The position numbers and the translations under genes were made by a program. From NCBI RefSeq assembly GCF_014378415.1, contig NZ_JACMNS010000053.1, positions 1-38,029 on the forward strand: 38,029 nt of DNA, in the 5' to 3' direction. This document shows positions 1 to 8,615 of this stretch, piece by piece. Source of the stretch: Aquabacterium sp. (GTDB lineage Bacteria; Pseudomonadota; Gammaproteobacteria; Burkholderiales; Burkholderiaceae_C). The notes beneath the pieces were generated by a model, which was not told the origin of the DNA, made no database searches, and saw only the letters and a list, made by a program, of their open reading frames with translations. Position 1 is the stretch's first letter; each line of letters begins with the position of its first letter.

Positions 1-1
1 G

Positions 2-157
2 CAGTTTGTGCGCGTGGCCGAACCAGCTTCGCACACCGGGCTGGGCCTGGGGCTTTACATCACCCAGCAACTGGTGGAGGCGCACCAGGGCAGCATCATC
101 GTGGACAGTCAGTTGGGCGAAGGCTCGGTGTTCACGGTCACACTGCCTTTGGCGTGA
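2..157 (+). CDS. Sensor histidine kinase, C-terminal end only (partial)
   Basis: Only the last 51 residues are in the window; the gene begins before base 1. The reading frame shows the G2 ATP-lid box ([10 protein letters not shown]) followed by the usual end of a HATPase_c domain ([22 protein letters not shown]), so this is the end of the catalytic ATP-binding domain of a two-component sensor kinase. Nothing follows that domain, so no receiver or HPt is attached at this end. The stop (155-157) lies inside the 3' end of the convergent ABC exporter gene, a 20-base tail-to-tail overlap. Whether this kinase senses or controls the neighbouring peptide-export operon cannot be told from here. Confidence 0.85.
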   Translation, partial: QFVRVAEPASHTGLGLGLYITQQLVEAHQGSIIVDSQLGEGSVFTVTLPLA

Positions 158-2321
158 TCAGCGGGGTCACGTTCGCGTGGCCGGCCTCGGGATCGCCATC
201 CGGTTGGGTTTGCTCCACCAGCTTGATCAGCTTGCCGCCCGACAGCACGTGGATCTCGTCGCCTTCGCTGAGGCTGTGCTGGCGGTGCGTGATGATGAAG
301 CGGCCGCAGCCCAGGTGGTTGATGGCCTGCTGCACATGGCGTTCGGTTGCGAAATCCAGGTGGCTGGTGTATTCGTCCAGCAGTAAAAAGCGCGGCTGCT
401 TGTACAAGGCCCTGGCCAGCAGCATGCGCTGCTTCTGCCCGCCCGACAGCGTGGCGCCCATGCCGGCCACCAGGGTCTGGTAGCCCATGGGCATGCGCAG
501 GATGTCCTCGTGGATGCAGGCCTGTTGCGCGGCCAGCATCACTTTCTCGGGACTGGCCTCGGTGTCGTTCATGGCGATGTTGTCGTAGATTGAGCAGGTG
601 AACAACTGGTCGTCCTGGAACACCGTGCCCAGCACCGATCGGAAGGCTTCTGAGCCGATGCGCTTGATGGGCACCCCATTGACCAACACCTCGCCCGATT
701 CAGGCGTGACCTGGCCCGACAACACCTTCAACAAGGTCGATTTTCCGCAGCCCGAGGGGCCCACCACGGCGATGGCCTGGCCACTGTGCAGGGTCATGCT
801 GATGTCGTCCAGCACGGGCGCTTCGCCCGCCGCGTAGCGGAAGGTGACGTTGCGCAGTGACAGGGTCATCGGGCCATCGGTCTTCAAGGAGGCCTCGGCC
901 TGGGCGGGCGAGGGCGGCTCGGGCTCGGTCAGCACGATGTCGGCCAGGCGCTCACCTTGCAGCTTGAGCAGGCGCAGGCTGATGACGCGCTCCAGCAGCT
1001 CGGAGGCGCGTTGCAGGAACTGGCTTTTGTAGGCCAGGAAGGCCACCAGCATGCCGATGGAGAACTGCTCGTCCAGGATCATTCGCGCGGCCAGGTAGAT
1101 CACCAGCGATTGTTCCACCGCGCTGATCAGGCCGTTGACGCCCTGGTACAGCAGGCTGATGCGCTGCTGCTTGACCGAGGCATTGACCATGGCCACCTGC
1201 TGGTTCATCCAGCCACCTACGCGCCAGCCAGGCTTGGCGAAGAACTTGATGGCGGCCACGCCGCGCAGGGTTTCCAGCAAATAGGTTTGCGCATTGGCCT
1301 CGCGCACGATGGTTTCTTCGGTCGCCTGCCGGTAGGGCTTGAACACGGCAAAGCGCACGATGGCCTGCAGCAAGGCCACGGCCAGCACCACCATGGCCAT
1401 CGTGGGGCTGTAGAAGAACATCAGGCCCAGCGTGATCAGACTGACCGCGCCATCCAGCACCACCTCGACCAGGTGGTTGGTGATCGTGTCCTGGATGGTG
1501 TGGACCGATCCGAAGCGCGACAGCACATCACCCGTGTGGCGCTTGTCAAAATAGGCCAATGGCAGTTTGAGCATGTAGCGGAACACGTTGGCGCTGGACG
1601 ACACGCGCCACGACAGGCTGGCCCCCAGCACGATCCAGGTGCGCACCAGGCGCGTGCCCAGCGACATCACCGCCAGCAGGAAGATGCCGATGGCCAGCAC
1701 GGCCAGCAGCGGCGCATCGCGCGTGACCACCACGTCGTCGATGATCCACTGGCTGAGCATGGGCATGAGGATGCCGAACACTTCCAGCACGATGGACAGC
1801 AGCGCCATTTGGCCGAAGGCGCGCCACAGGCCACGCTGGCCGGTGAACAACAGGCGCAGGTCAAACGGCGTTTTTTCTTGCTTCTTCTCGAAGCTGGTGC
1901 TGGGCGACAACTCCAGCGCCACGCCGGTGAAGTGCGGGCTGGCTTCCTTGTTGGTGAGGGTGCGCTCGCCCAGCGCCGGGTCGAGGATGGTGATGCGCTG
2001 CGCGTCGGCCTTGGTCATCACCACGAAGTGGTTCAGATCCCAATGCAACAAGCAGGGCGTTTGCAACTGCGGCAGCTCGTCCATCTCCAGGCGCACGGCG
2101 CGGTTGGCGAAGCCCAGTTGCTCGGCGATGTTCATCAGGCGGGCCAGCGTGGCGCCGCGCGATGACAGCTCGAAGCGGCGCCGCAAGGTCAGCAGGTCGG
2201 TCTCGTGGCCGTGCGCGCTGGCGACCATGGCCAGGCAGGCCAGGCCGCACTCGGCGGCTTCCGATTGCAGGAGCAGCGGCGCTGACTTGCGCGGCCACAA
2301 GGATAGGAGGTTGGTGCTCAT
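138..2321 (-). CDS. Peptidase (C39)-containing ABC exporter of double-glycine peptides
   Basis: A 727-residue inner-membrane ATPase that should cut the leader from a double-glycine peptide and export the product. The N-terminus is a C39 peptidase with its triad in place: Gln19 and Cys25 (in AAECGLAC), His98 (LNHFVV) and Asp114 (ILDPALGE). A six-helix exporter membrane domain follows (about 165-440), then an ABC ATPase with Walker [10 protein letters not shown] (521-529), signature LSGGQKQR (625-632), Walker B FLLLDE (645-650) and the H-loop His679. The residue after the Walker B Glu is Tyr where Ala is usual; function should not suffer. It resembles CvaB/RaxB. It starts one base after the HlyD-like gene, so the two are translated together. 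It is the last gene of the operon. The active peptidase triad separates it from HlyB-type exporters, whose C39-like domain is inactive. Confidence 0.95.
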   Translation of the reverse strand: MSTNLLSLWPRKSAPLLLQSEAAECGLACLAMVASAHGHETDLLTLRRRFELSSRGATLARLMNIAEQLGFANRAVRLEMDELPQLQTPCLLHWDLNHFVVMTKADAQRITILDPALGERTLTNKEASPHFTGVALELSPSTSFEKKQEKTPFDLRLLFTGQRGLWRAFGQMALLSIVLEVFGILMPMLSQWIIDDVVVTRDAPLLAVLAIGIFLLAVMSLGTRLVRTWIVLGASLSWRVSSSANVFRYMLKLPLAYFDKRHTGDVLSRFGSVHTIQDTITNHLVEVVLDGAVSLITLGLMFFYSPTMAMVVLAVALLQAIVRFAVFKPYRQATEETIVREANAQTYLLETLRGVAAIKFFAKPGWRVGGWMNQQVAMVNASVKQQRISLLYQGVNGLISAVEQSLVIYLAARMILDEQFSIGMLVAFLAYKSQFLQRASELLERVISLRLLKLQGERLADIVLTEPEPPSPAQAEASLKTDGPMTLSLRNVTFRYAAGEAPVLDDISMTLHSGQAIAVVGPSGCGKSTLLKVLSGQVTPESGEVLVNGVPIKRIGSEAFRSVLGTVFQDDQLFTCSIYDNIAMNDTEASPEKVMLAAQQACIHEDILRMPMGYQTLVAGMGATLSGGQKQRMLLARALYKQPRFLLLDEYTSHLDFATERHVQQAINHLGCGRFIITHRQHSLSEGDEIHVLSGGKLIKLVEQTQPDGDPEAGHANVTPLITPKAV

Positions 2322-2322
2322 G

Positions 2323-3579
2323 TCATAACTTGCCGCTGAAGGCGAACAGGGGGTCGAGCATCCAGCGGATCAGGCGGCGCCGGTCGATTTCAATGTCGGC
2401 CGTGAGCGTGTGGCCCGGCCGCAGGGCGATGTCGGTGCCATAGGCGCGCACTTTGGGTTGGTCCAGGGCCACGCGCACAATGAAGACCGCGCGCCGGTCG
2501 GTGCCGCCATTGGCGTTGCTGGTGGCCATGGGCACATCGGTCTGCGACACGCTGCGCACCGTGCCGTGGTATTGGCCAAAGCGCTGGTGAGGAAAGGCGT
2601 CGTAGCTGATGCGCACACGCTGGCCTGCCTTGATGAAGCCCACCGAGGTGCTGGGCAGGTAGAGCGTGGCTTCCAAGGCCGACCGTGTCGGCACGATGGA
2701 AGCCAGGGCGGCGTTGGCGTTGACGCTTTGGCCCGGCGTGGCCAGCAGGCCCGAGACGATGCCATCAACCGGCGCCTTCAGCAGCACCCGGCGCGCGCCA
2801 TGGCGTTGCACTTCTTCCTGCTGCAGGCTGAGCAGGTCGCGGCCCAGGCTGGCCTGGTCAATGCGGAGCTGGGCTTGCAGGCGCTGGCGATCGTCTTGCG
2901 ATGAGGCCAGGTCAGCTTCGGCCGCGCTGCGTTGGCGCTTGAGCGTTTGCAATCGCGCGGTCTGGTCCAGCAGCAGCTGGCGTTGCTGCTCGTACTGCAG
3001 GTCGGAGATGATGCGCTCGTCCAGCAGGGGCTTGAACTGGTCCACCAGCTTGCGGGCCGAGGCGATCTGCTGCGCTTGCAGCTGGGCCTCCTCACCCAGG
3101 GTCAACAGGTCGCGGCGGCTTTGGGCGATGCGCTGGTCCAGCGAAGCCAGGGACGCGGCGCTGGCCTGGGCCTGGCCTTCGGCCTGGTTGCGCATCTGGC
3201 TGCGCTGGCCTTCCAGGTTCATTTGCAACAGTGCTTGCGTGCTGCCCGCATCGCTGAAGCGTTCATTGCTGATTTCGGCGATCACGTCGCCGGCCTTGAC
3301 GGCCTGGCCTTCGGTGACCAGCACGCGCTGGACGATGCCGGGCTCCAGGGGCACGACCATGGCCACCCCATCGCGGGGCTGCACCACGCCTTGCACGCGC
3401 TCCTTCTTGGTGTAGTGGCCAAAGACCAGCACCGCCAGCACCAACACGGCCAGGCACAGGAAGAAGAAGGTGAGGCGCGCGGCGCCTACGGGGCGGATGT
3501 CAATGGAGGGGCCGGACGAGGTGTCTGAACGCGCGTCCAGAACCTCCTGGCGGAACAGGGATTGGGCAGGGGTACTCAT
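2323..3579 (-). CDS. HlyD/CvaA-family membrane fusion protein (type I secretion adaptor)
   Basis: A 418-residue periplasmic adaptor linking the ABC exporter to a TolC-type outer-membrane channel. There is a short cytoplasmic N-terminus, one transmembrane helix (about 35-55), then a first half-lipoyl segment (VVQPRDGVAMVVPLEPGIV). A long Gln/Ala/Leu-rich alpha-helical hairpin spans about 105-255. The second half-lipoyl part (LLKAPVDGIVSGLL) is followed by a beta-barrel domain. The end, LLDPLFAFSGKL, is typical of the CvaA/RaxA subgroup that works with C39-peptidase exporters. Its start overlaps the stop of the TolC-like gene by four bases, and its stop lies one base before the exporter start. 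The order and tight spacing support a single secretion complex. Confidence 0.93.
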   Translation of the reverse strand: MSTPAQSLFRQEVLDARSDTSSGPSIDIRPVGAARLTFFFLCLAVLVLAVLVFGHYTKKERVQGVVQPRDGVAMVVPLEPGIVQRVLVTEGQAVKAGDVIAEISNERFSDAGSTQALLQMNLEGQRSQMRNQAEGQAQASAASLASLDQRIAQSRRDLLTLGEEAQLQAQQIASARKLVDQFKPLLDERIISDLQYEQQRQLLLDQTARLQTLKRQRSAAEADLASSQDDRQRLQAQLRIDQASLGRDLLSLQQEEVQRHGARRVLLKAPVDGIVSGLLATPGQSVNANAALASIVPTRSALEATLYLPSTSVGFIKAGQRVRISYDAFPHQRFGQYHGTVRSVSQTDVPMATSNANGGTDRRAVFIVRVALDQPKVRAYGTDIALRPGHTLTADIEIDRRRLIRWMLDPLFAFSGKL

Positions 3580-5123
3580 GGCGTGCTCTCCACCAGCATG
3601 GGCAAGGGGGCGGGGTCGAAGAGGGGCATCAAGGGGGCAAGGTGGTCGGCATCGAGTTGGTCCAGCAGGGCCAGGATGTTGACTTGCGCGGCCAGGGCGT
3701 TGACGCGCGCGCTGACCAGGTTTTGCCGTGCGTTGTAGATCTGTTGCTGGGCATTGAGCAGGTCGAGGTTGGTGCGCAGGCCGGCCACGAAGGCTTTGCG
3801 CAGCGCGTCGTACGTGGCCGAGGCGGTCTGTTCAACCTGGCGTTGCAGGCCGATCACCTGGCGGGCTTGCGACAAGGTCTGGTAGGCGTCGCGCAGGGCG
3901 GCCTCCACCTGGGCTTGTGCTTCATCGCGCCGGGCCTGGGCCTGGATCAGCAGGGCGGCGGATTCGCGGGTGCGGCCTTGCTGCAAACCGCCTGTGAACA
4001 AGGCCCAGTTCATCTGCACGCCGATGGCGCGCTCCTGGGTGGTCTGGCGCTGGCTGAAGCCGTCCAGTTGGGGCACTTCGCGGACCAGACTGGTGCTGGC
4101 GACGGCATCGACCGTGGGCTGCCAGCGTTCGGCGGTGCGGGCCCGGTCGGTGGCGGTGGCGGCCTTGACCTGGGCTAGGGCGTCACGCAACGGGGGATGG
4201 CGGCTGGAGGCCAGCAGCAAGGCCTCGTCCAACGACGATACGGCGGTTGGCAGGTCCGGGCTGTGCTCGTGGAAGCCGGTGGCCAGCGTCACCGCCTGGT
4301 TGCTCAGCCGTTCCAACGTCAGCTTCTGGGTGGCCAGGCGGGTGTCCAGGTCCTGGACCGCGACCCGGCTCTGGTCGATGCGGGTGCGCGTTTCCAGCAC
4401 ATCCAGGATGGTGCCCGCGCCGGCTTGGAGGCGCCGGTCGTTGATGCGCCATTGTTCTTGCAGCAGATCCTGCTGGGCCAGCGTGAGGCGGCGTTGTTCG
4501 GCCGCTTCGATGGCCATGAGGAAGGCCATGCTCAGTTCGCGGGCCACGTTGGTCCGGCTGCCTCGGGCCTGCCATTGCGCCTGTTCGGCTTGGGCCGCTT
4601 GCGCCTGGGCGGTGGCTTGGTCGGCCGCGCGCCACAGTGGCAAGGTGGCCGATACCGACAAGGCCGTGGCGGGTGTGTTCACCGTGGTTTCGTTGATCTG
4701 CTGGCGGCGCCGGCTGGCACTGGCGCTGGCATCGGCCCGGGGCATCCAGGCGTTGGCCCAGGCTTGTTGGCTCAGGGCCTGCGCGGCCTCGGTGCCCGCG
4801 TCAAAGGCGCGGTTGGAGGCTGCTTGCTGGTTGGCCGCCAGCAGCATCTGGGGCCAGGGCGTGGCGCCTCTTGAAGCTTGGTCGCTTGCGGCTGGTGCAG
4901 GCTTTGAAGGGTGACGTGAGGTGGTCGGCCGGGAATCTTCCGGGGTGCTCAAAGAAGTGGCCCAGCGCAAGGCCAAGGCGCCCGACGCCAGGGTCGGAAG
5001 CGAGGTGAGCAGCAGGCTCAACGCCATGGCGAGTCGGCCCGCGAGGGCTTGGCATGCATGGCCAAGCCACCGATGTTCAGCTCGGAGAAGGGGTAGCACG
5101 GTGTGCAGGCGAGAGGAGGGCAT
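3576..5123 (-). CDS. TolC-family outer-membrane efflux protein
   Basis: A 515-residue outer-membrane channel component. It carries an N-terminal hydrophobic segment (about 31-52, MALSLLLTSLPTLASGALA) that fits a signal peptide with a long basic n-region, a Pro/Ser-rich linker, then two rounds of long Ala/Gln/Arg-rich helices as in TolC/OEP proteins. The repeats are recognisable by NVARELSMAFL with RRLQAGAGTILDVLETRT in the first half and ALRDAYQTLSQAR with AFVAGLRTNLDLLNAQQQIYNARQ (split here for length: AFVAGLRTNLDLL, then NAQQQIYNARQ) in the second. No strong ribosome site precedes either the first ATG (5123) or the internal ATG at 5027, so the start is uncertain. It follows the precursor peptide gene and a hairpin terminator and overlaps the adaptor gene by four bases. 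It should complete a three-part type I secretion machine. Confidence 0.9.
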   Translation of the reverse strand: MPSSRLHTVLPLLRAEHRWLGHACQALAGRLAMALSLLLTSLPTLASGALALRWATSLSTPEDSRPTTSRHPSKPAPAASDQASRGATPWPQMLLAANQQAASNRAFDAGTEAAQALSQQAWANAWMPRADASASASRRRQQINETTVNTPATALSVSATLPLWRAADQATAQAQAAQAEQAQWQARGSRTNVARELSMAFLMAIEAAEQRRLTLAQQDLLQEQWRINDRRLQAGAGTILDVLETRTRIDQSRVAVQDLDTRLATQKLTLERLSNQAVTLATGFHEHSPDLPTAVSSLDEALLLASSRHPPLRDALAQVKAATATDRARTAERWQPTVDAVASTSLVREVPQLDGFSQRQTTQERAIGVQMNWALFTGGLQQGRTRESAALLIQAQARRDEAQAQVEAALRDAYQTLSQARQVIGLQRQVEQTASATYDALRKAFVAGLRTNLDLLNAQQQIYNARQNLVSARVNALAAQVNILALLDQLDADHLAPLMPLFDPAPLPMLVESTP

Positions 5124-5161
5124 GGCCAGGTTGATGGATCACCAGCTTCAAGCGAGAAGTG

Positions 5162-5199
5162 AAAAAACCCGCCGGGCTGCGACGGCCGGGCGGGTTTTT
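5162..5199 (-). terminator. Intrinsic terminator / attenuator between precursor gene and export genes
   Basis: On the minus strand the arms CCCGCC (5189-5194) and GGCGGG (5168-5173) form a GC stem, extended by A/T pairs and followed by six T. The plus strand shows the mirror pattern (A run, stem, TTTTT), so it could work both ways. It sits 17 bases after the precursor peptide stop codon and 39 bases before the TolC-like start. Partial readthrough would give much peptide mRNA and little exporter mRNA, a common arrangement in peptide export operons; that role is inference. Confidence 0.75.
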
Positions 5200-5215
5200 C
5201 AAACCTTCAAGCTGC

Positions 5216-5395
5216 TCAGGGCGCAGCCTTCTTCGTCACGTAAGGGATCTTCGTGGTGGAGAACAGGTTGATCGCGTAGATGCCAGCGTTGATCAGGGGC
5301 ACGCCATAAGAGTTGTACTCGGCGCGGTGGATCGCATCGATGACGCTTTCGCCGCCACTGACTTGGGACACTTCCTGGGTGCTCAGAACTTGCAT
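5216..5395 (-). CDS. Double-glycine leader peptide precursor (bacteriocin/microcin or signal peptide candidate)
   Basis: A 59-residue peptide. The leader MQVLSTQEVSQVSGG matches the double-glycine consensus at every key place relative to the cut: Leu-12, Ser-11, Glu-8, Val-7, Val-4, Gly-2, Gly-1. Cutting after GG would release a 44-residue product beginning ESVIDAI and ending VTKKAAP, with a central apolar patch (GVPLINAGIYAINLF), no cysteine and a net charge near +1. The frame is open upstream to an ATG at 5443, but the internal ATG at 5395 is chosen because AAGGA lies six bases before it and the leader then begins exactly where family leaders do. It lies directly upstream of TolC-, HlyD- and C39-ABC-like genes on the same strand. 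No Cys or Ser/Thr cluster suggests a lanthipeptide, so an unmodified class II-type peptide is likeliest. Activity is unknown; a signalling role is possible. Confidence 0.85.
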   Translation of the reverse strand: MQVLSTQEVSQVSGGESVIDAIHRAEYNSYGVPLINAGIYAINLFSTTKIPYVTKKAAP

Positions 5396-5706
5396 GTTTT
5401 TTCCTTGTTTCAATGGTTTTTTGAACGTGCCTTTGCGAGGCACACATGGAATTTAACGATGGCCGTTGGGGCGCCATCTCAGGAAATCCCTGGCGACCCT
5501 TCAGATCGGCGGAGGAGATACCCCTAAATCAGCAAGTTTTAAATGTCAGTTTGTCAGATATTAATCCTGCTGTCGCTACTTAACCCCAGAAGGCGTCGCG
5601 GTGACGCGCCACGCCATTGCCAAAACTCGAATCGAGCCAGTACAGCACCGCGCAGGTGGCCGCGTTCATGCCCCTGGTGTCGGCGAACACCCTGTCACCG
5701 TGCGCT
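5396..5706. other. Intergenic region upstream of the peptide precursor gene
   Basis: About 310 bases with no convincing gene. The half nearest the peptide gene (5396-5580) is richer in A+T than its surroundings and should carry the promoter of the peptide operon; it has two CTGACA hexamers on the minus strand (5538-5554 region) but no clear -10 partner. The part from 5600 to 5700 reads open in two frames. The plus strand gives YSTAQVAAFMPLVSA, vaguely like a conserved segment of EamA transporters, and the minus strand gives ADTRGMNAATCAVLYWLDSS. Neither has a start site, and I cannot decide whether it is a gene remnant. Confidence 0.4.
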
Positions 5707-6600
5707 TCAACCTTGGGGCGCCGGCGCCGCGGGTCGTGCGGCAATAAAGGCGCCAATCGACACCAGCACCAGGCCCGCGATCAGCTCTGGCGTCAGCGGT
5801 TCGTCCAACAATGGAGCCGCTGCCACGCCTGCCAGCACCGGCACCAGGGCGATCATCGAGCCCATCCGGGCCGGGCCAATGGTGGCCACCGCCTTGAGGA
5901 ACAGCAGCATGGCCACGATGGTGGTCCCCACGCCCTGGTACAGCCCCTGCAGGATCAGCGTGGATAAGGGCGCGGCCGCCAGGTTGCGGGGCAGCAGCAG
6001 GAAGTAGACGGGCAGGTACAAGGCGGCCGACCCGATCGCCAGCACGCGGGTCAGCACCCAGGGGCTGAAACCCCAGCGTTTGGCCAGCACGCTGTAAACG
6101 GCCCAGGCCACCGAGGCCGTCAGGAAGAGCAGGTCGCCCAGCAGCACCGCTGGGTCCCAATGACCGTGAAGGATGGAAGGCGAGGCCACGCACAACACGC
6201 CCAGGCCGATGGCGACCAGGCCCTGGAGTTGCTGCCGCTGGGCGCGGGTGCCCATGATCAGCCAGCCCACCAGCGGGATCAGGAAGGGCTGGATGCCGGG
6301 CAGCAGGATGCCGGCGTGGCTGGCCGGTGCGAACTTGAAGCCCGAGTACACCGCCACGCCATAGATGACGCCGCCGCTCAGGGTCAAGGTCCACAGCCGG
6401 GCGTCGGTCCAACTGCCCGGGGGCAGGCTGCCGACGAAGGGCAGTAGAAGCAGGGCGGCAAAGCCCAGGCGCAAGGCCAGCACATCGAAAGGCGTCAGTG
6501 CGCTCTTGCCGCCCAAGCGTGAAATGACGATGAAACCGGCCCAGATGACCACGGTGCCGATGGCGGCCAGGTAGCCCTGCAATTGTTCGCGGTCGTTCAT
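5707..6600 (-). CDS. EamA/DMT-family transporter
   Basis: A 297-residue inner-membrane protein of the drug/metabolite transporter superfamily, with about ten hydrophobic helices in two homologous EamA halves. The first half has YLAAIGTVVIWAGFIVISRL and the PFDVLALRLGFAALLLLP segment; the second begins near LLGDLLFLTASVAWAVYSVL and ends with an amphipathic region before IAARPAAPAPQG. The ATG at 6600 is chosen because the family starts at about this point and GGAG lies 13 bases upstream; the frame is open for 57 more codons of shadow sequence. The substrate cannot be told from sequence; family members move amino acids, nucleosides or other small metabolites. It stands between the peptide-export operon and a hybrid kinase, all on the minus strand but separated by gaps, and no functional link is evident. 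Confidence 0.9.
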   Translation of the reverse strand: MNDREQLQGYLAAIGTVVIWAGFIVISRLGGKSALTPFDVLALRLGFAALLLLPFVGSLPPGSWTDARLWTLTLSGGVIYGVAVYSGFKFAPASHAGILLPGIQPFLIPLVGWLIMGTRAQRQQLQGLVAIGLGVLCVASPSILHGHWDPAVLLGDLLFLTASVAWAVYSVLAKRWGFSPWVLTRVLAIGSAALYLPVYFLLLPRNLAAAPLSTLILQGLYQGVGTTIVAMLLFLKAVATIGPARMGSMIALVPVLAGVAAAPLLDEPLTPELIAGLVLVSIGAFIAARPAAPAPQG

Positions 6601-6653
6601 GGGTGGCACTGCTCCGATGGAGCCGCAGCATAAGGCCCGGGCCCCTGGCTTGC

Positions 6654-8483
6654 TCAGGCGTGCAAGGGAGCCCGGGGCAGGTGCAGGGCCAATGTCTGGG
6701 CCAGGTCCTGCGAGCGGAAGGGCTTGGACAACTGACCGTTCATGCCCGCGTCCCGGCAGCGGTCGCCACACAGGTCGGGCGCATTGGCCGTCAGCGCCAC
6801 GATGCTGACTGGGCGCGCGCCTTCCAGCCGTTCGCGGGCACGGATCTGCCGCGTGGCCTCATAGCCATCCAGCACGGGCATCTCGCAGTCCATGAGCACC
6901 AGGTCGGCCTGCTGTTCGGCCAGCCAGTCGACGGCATCCCGGCCATTGCCCAGCATGGTCACCTTGACGCCCAGCAGTTGCAACTCGGCCTGCGCCACCA
7001 GGGCGTTCACGGGGTTGTCTTCCACCAGCAGCACGTGCGGTTCGGGCAGCTGATTGGCCCAGGCCGCTTGGCCTGTGGTGGTGCCCTCCAGGGCCCCGGG
7101 TTGGGTGGCCCGCTCGTCGTGCACCACGGGCAAGGGCAGGTTGAAGGTGAACAGGGAGCCCACGCCGACTTCGCTGCGGCAGTCCAGGTCACCGCCCATG
7201 GCGCGGCACAAGTCGCGAGAGATGGTCAGGCCCAGGCCCGTGCCGCCATGACGGCGTTGGTCGGTGCCCTCGGCCTGGTGGAAGGCCTCGAAGACGCGGG
7301 CCTGCTCGTGAGAGGGAATGCCGATACCTGTGTCCTGCACCTGGATGCGCACCTCGCCGCTGAGGGCGTCGCGCGTGGCGTGCAGGCGCACGACGCCTTT
7401 GCTGGTGAACTTGACGGCGTTGCCCAGCAGGTTGTGAAGCACTTGCCGGATGCGGACCGGGTCGCCCATGACGAACTCGTTGTGGTCAAGCTCTAGCTGC
7501 ACCTTCAGGGCCAGGCCGTTCTCAGACGCGCTCACGCTGGTGGTGGCGCCGACTTCTTCCAGCAGGTCGCGCAGCTTGAAGGGGCGCTCGTGCAGGGGCA
7601 GGCGGCCCGCCTCCATGCTGGAGAAATCAAGGATGTCGTTGATGACGCTGACCAGGTGCTCGCCCGAGCTGCGCACCAGGTCCAGGCGGTGCACGGCTTG
7701 CGCGTCCTGCTCGCGCTGGCGCAACAGGCGAACCAGGCCGAGCATGCCGTGCAAGGGCGTGCGCATCTCGTGGCTCATGGTGGCCAGGAATCGGCCCTTG
7801 GTGTCGCTCAGCATCTGGGCCTGCTTCAAGGCTTGGGCCTGGGCCTGGGCCACCATGTCGCTTTGCAGCCGCAGCCGCAGCAACTCCACGATGCGCAGGT
7901 TGGAGCGCCGGGCCTCCATGATCAAGGCCACCATCAGCCCGGTGATGGCCAGGGCGCAGAACCAGCCCAGGCTGTCGTGGCGGGTTGATGCGTGCACGGC
8001 GACGGGCAGCAGGATGGGCACGATGAACAGGCCGGCCGTGATGAAGTCGACATGCAGCATGCAGGTGGCCAGGGCCGCCACCCCGATCAGCACGCTGATG
8101 CTGACCACGGCGATGTCCAACTGGTGGATGGGCGTGATGGCCCAGCCCAGGGCACTCCAGGCGATGCTGTCCAGCACGGCCAGGAGGCGGTAGACCCACA
8201 GCTCGTGCGGGCCCGAAGGCCCACGGCCCGGTCCGCGCAGGTGCGAGTGGGCCATGCGGGCCATGGAGGCCAGCAAGCGCGCGGCGAACCAGGCCGCCAG
8301 CAGCCGGTGGGGCACCTTGTCTTGCAGCACCGCCACCACCCCGGCGGCCGTCACCAGGCCGAAGATCATGGAGAAGCCCAGCCTTTCGTGCAGCGCCCGC
8401 TGGCGGCCCTCGGTGAGGCGCGCCTCCAGCTCGGGCTCGGGGGCGGCGTTCAGGGCAGAAAAAGGCAAGGCGGGAGACGACAT
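6654..8483 (-). CDS. Membrane hybrid sensor histidine kinase (TM-HisKA-HATPase-REC)
   Basis: A 609-residue sensor. Residues 35-190 carry about six hydrophobic segments and no extracytoplasmic domain, so the input is probably sensed in or near the membrane. A short coiled coil (195-228) leads to the HisKA domain with His238 in TMSHEMRTPLHG, then an ATPase with N box NLLGNAVKFT (351-360), G1 DTGIGIP and G2 GGTGLGLTIS. The C-terminal receiver (484-600) has Glu488/Asp489, phospho-acceptor Asp532 (VLMDCEMPVLDG) and Lys587. There is no HPt, so the phosphate must pass to a separate HPt protein or the kinase runs as a closed switch; the PAS hybrid kinase at 16495-18447 has an HPt. The ATG at 8483 is chosen because upstream sequence is antisense to the ABC transporter and lacks family features. 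Confidence 0.93.
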   Translation of the reverse strand: MSSPALPFSALNAAPEPELEARLTEGRQRALHERLGFSMIFGLVTAAGVVAVLQDKVPHRLLAAWFAARLLASMARMAHSHLRGPGRGPSGPHELWVYRLLAVLDSIAWSALGWAITPIHQLDIAVVSISVLIGVAALATCMLHVDFITAGLFIVPILLPVAVHASTRHDSLGWFCALAITGLMVALIMEARRSNLRIVELLRLRLQSDMVAQAQAQALKQAQMLSDTKGRFLATMSHEMRTPLHGMLGLVRLLRQREQDAQAVHRLDLVRSSGEHLVSVINDILDFSSMEAGRLPLHERPFKLRDLLEEVGATTSVSASENGLALKVQLELDHNEFVMGDPVRIRQVLHNLLGNAVKFTSKGVVRLHATRDALSGEVRIQVQDTGIGIPSHEQARVFEAFHQAEGTDQRRHGGTGLGLTISRDLCRAMGGDLDCRSEVGVGSLFTFNLPLPVVHDERATQPGALEGTTTGQAAWANQLPEPHVLLVEDNPVNALVAQAELQLLGVKVTMLGNGRDAVDWLAEQQADLVLMDCEMPVLDGYEATRQIRARERLEGARPVSIVALTANAPDLCGDRCRDAGMNGQLSKPFRSQDLAQTLALHLPRAPLHA

Positions 8484-8615
8484 CAATACCAGTGTGGCCG
8501 CCTGCCATTGATTTGGGTCAGGAAATGCCCGCACGCCGGGGCGCAGATCATGACGAAATGCAGGTTTTGCCACCCCTGAGTGAGGGGTGTGGCCACATCG
8601 GGTATCGTGGCCGCC

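Noticed and set aside
957-2165. Long open plus-strand frame of 402 codons opposite the ABC exporter
   Set aside because: It is His/Gln/Asp-rich, as the reverse strand of a high-GC coding region reads; the minus-strand gene has full motifs.
5600-5700. Possible remnant of a second EamA transporter on the plus strand (YSTAQVAAFMPLVSA)
   Set aside because: The match is short and from memory, and the minus strand reads equally well with high-GC codons; not enough to call a pseudogene.
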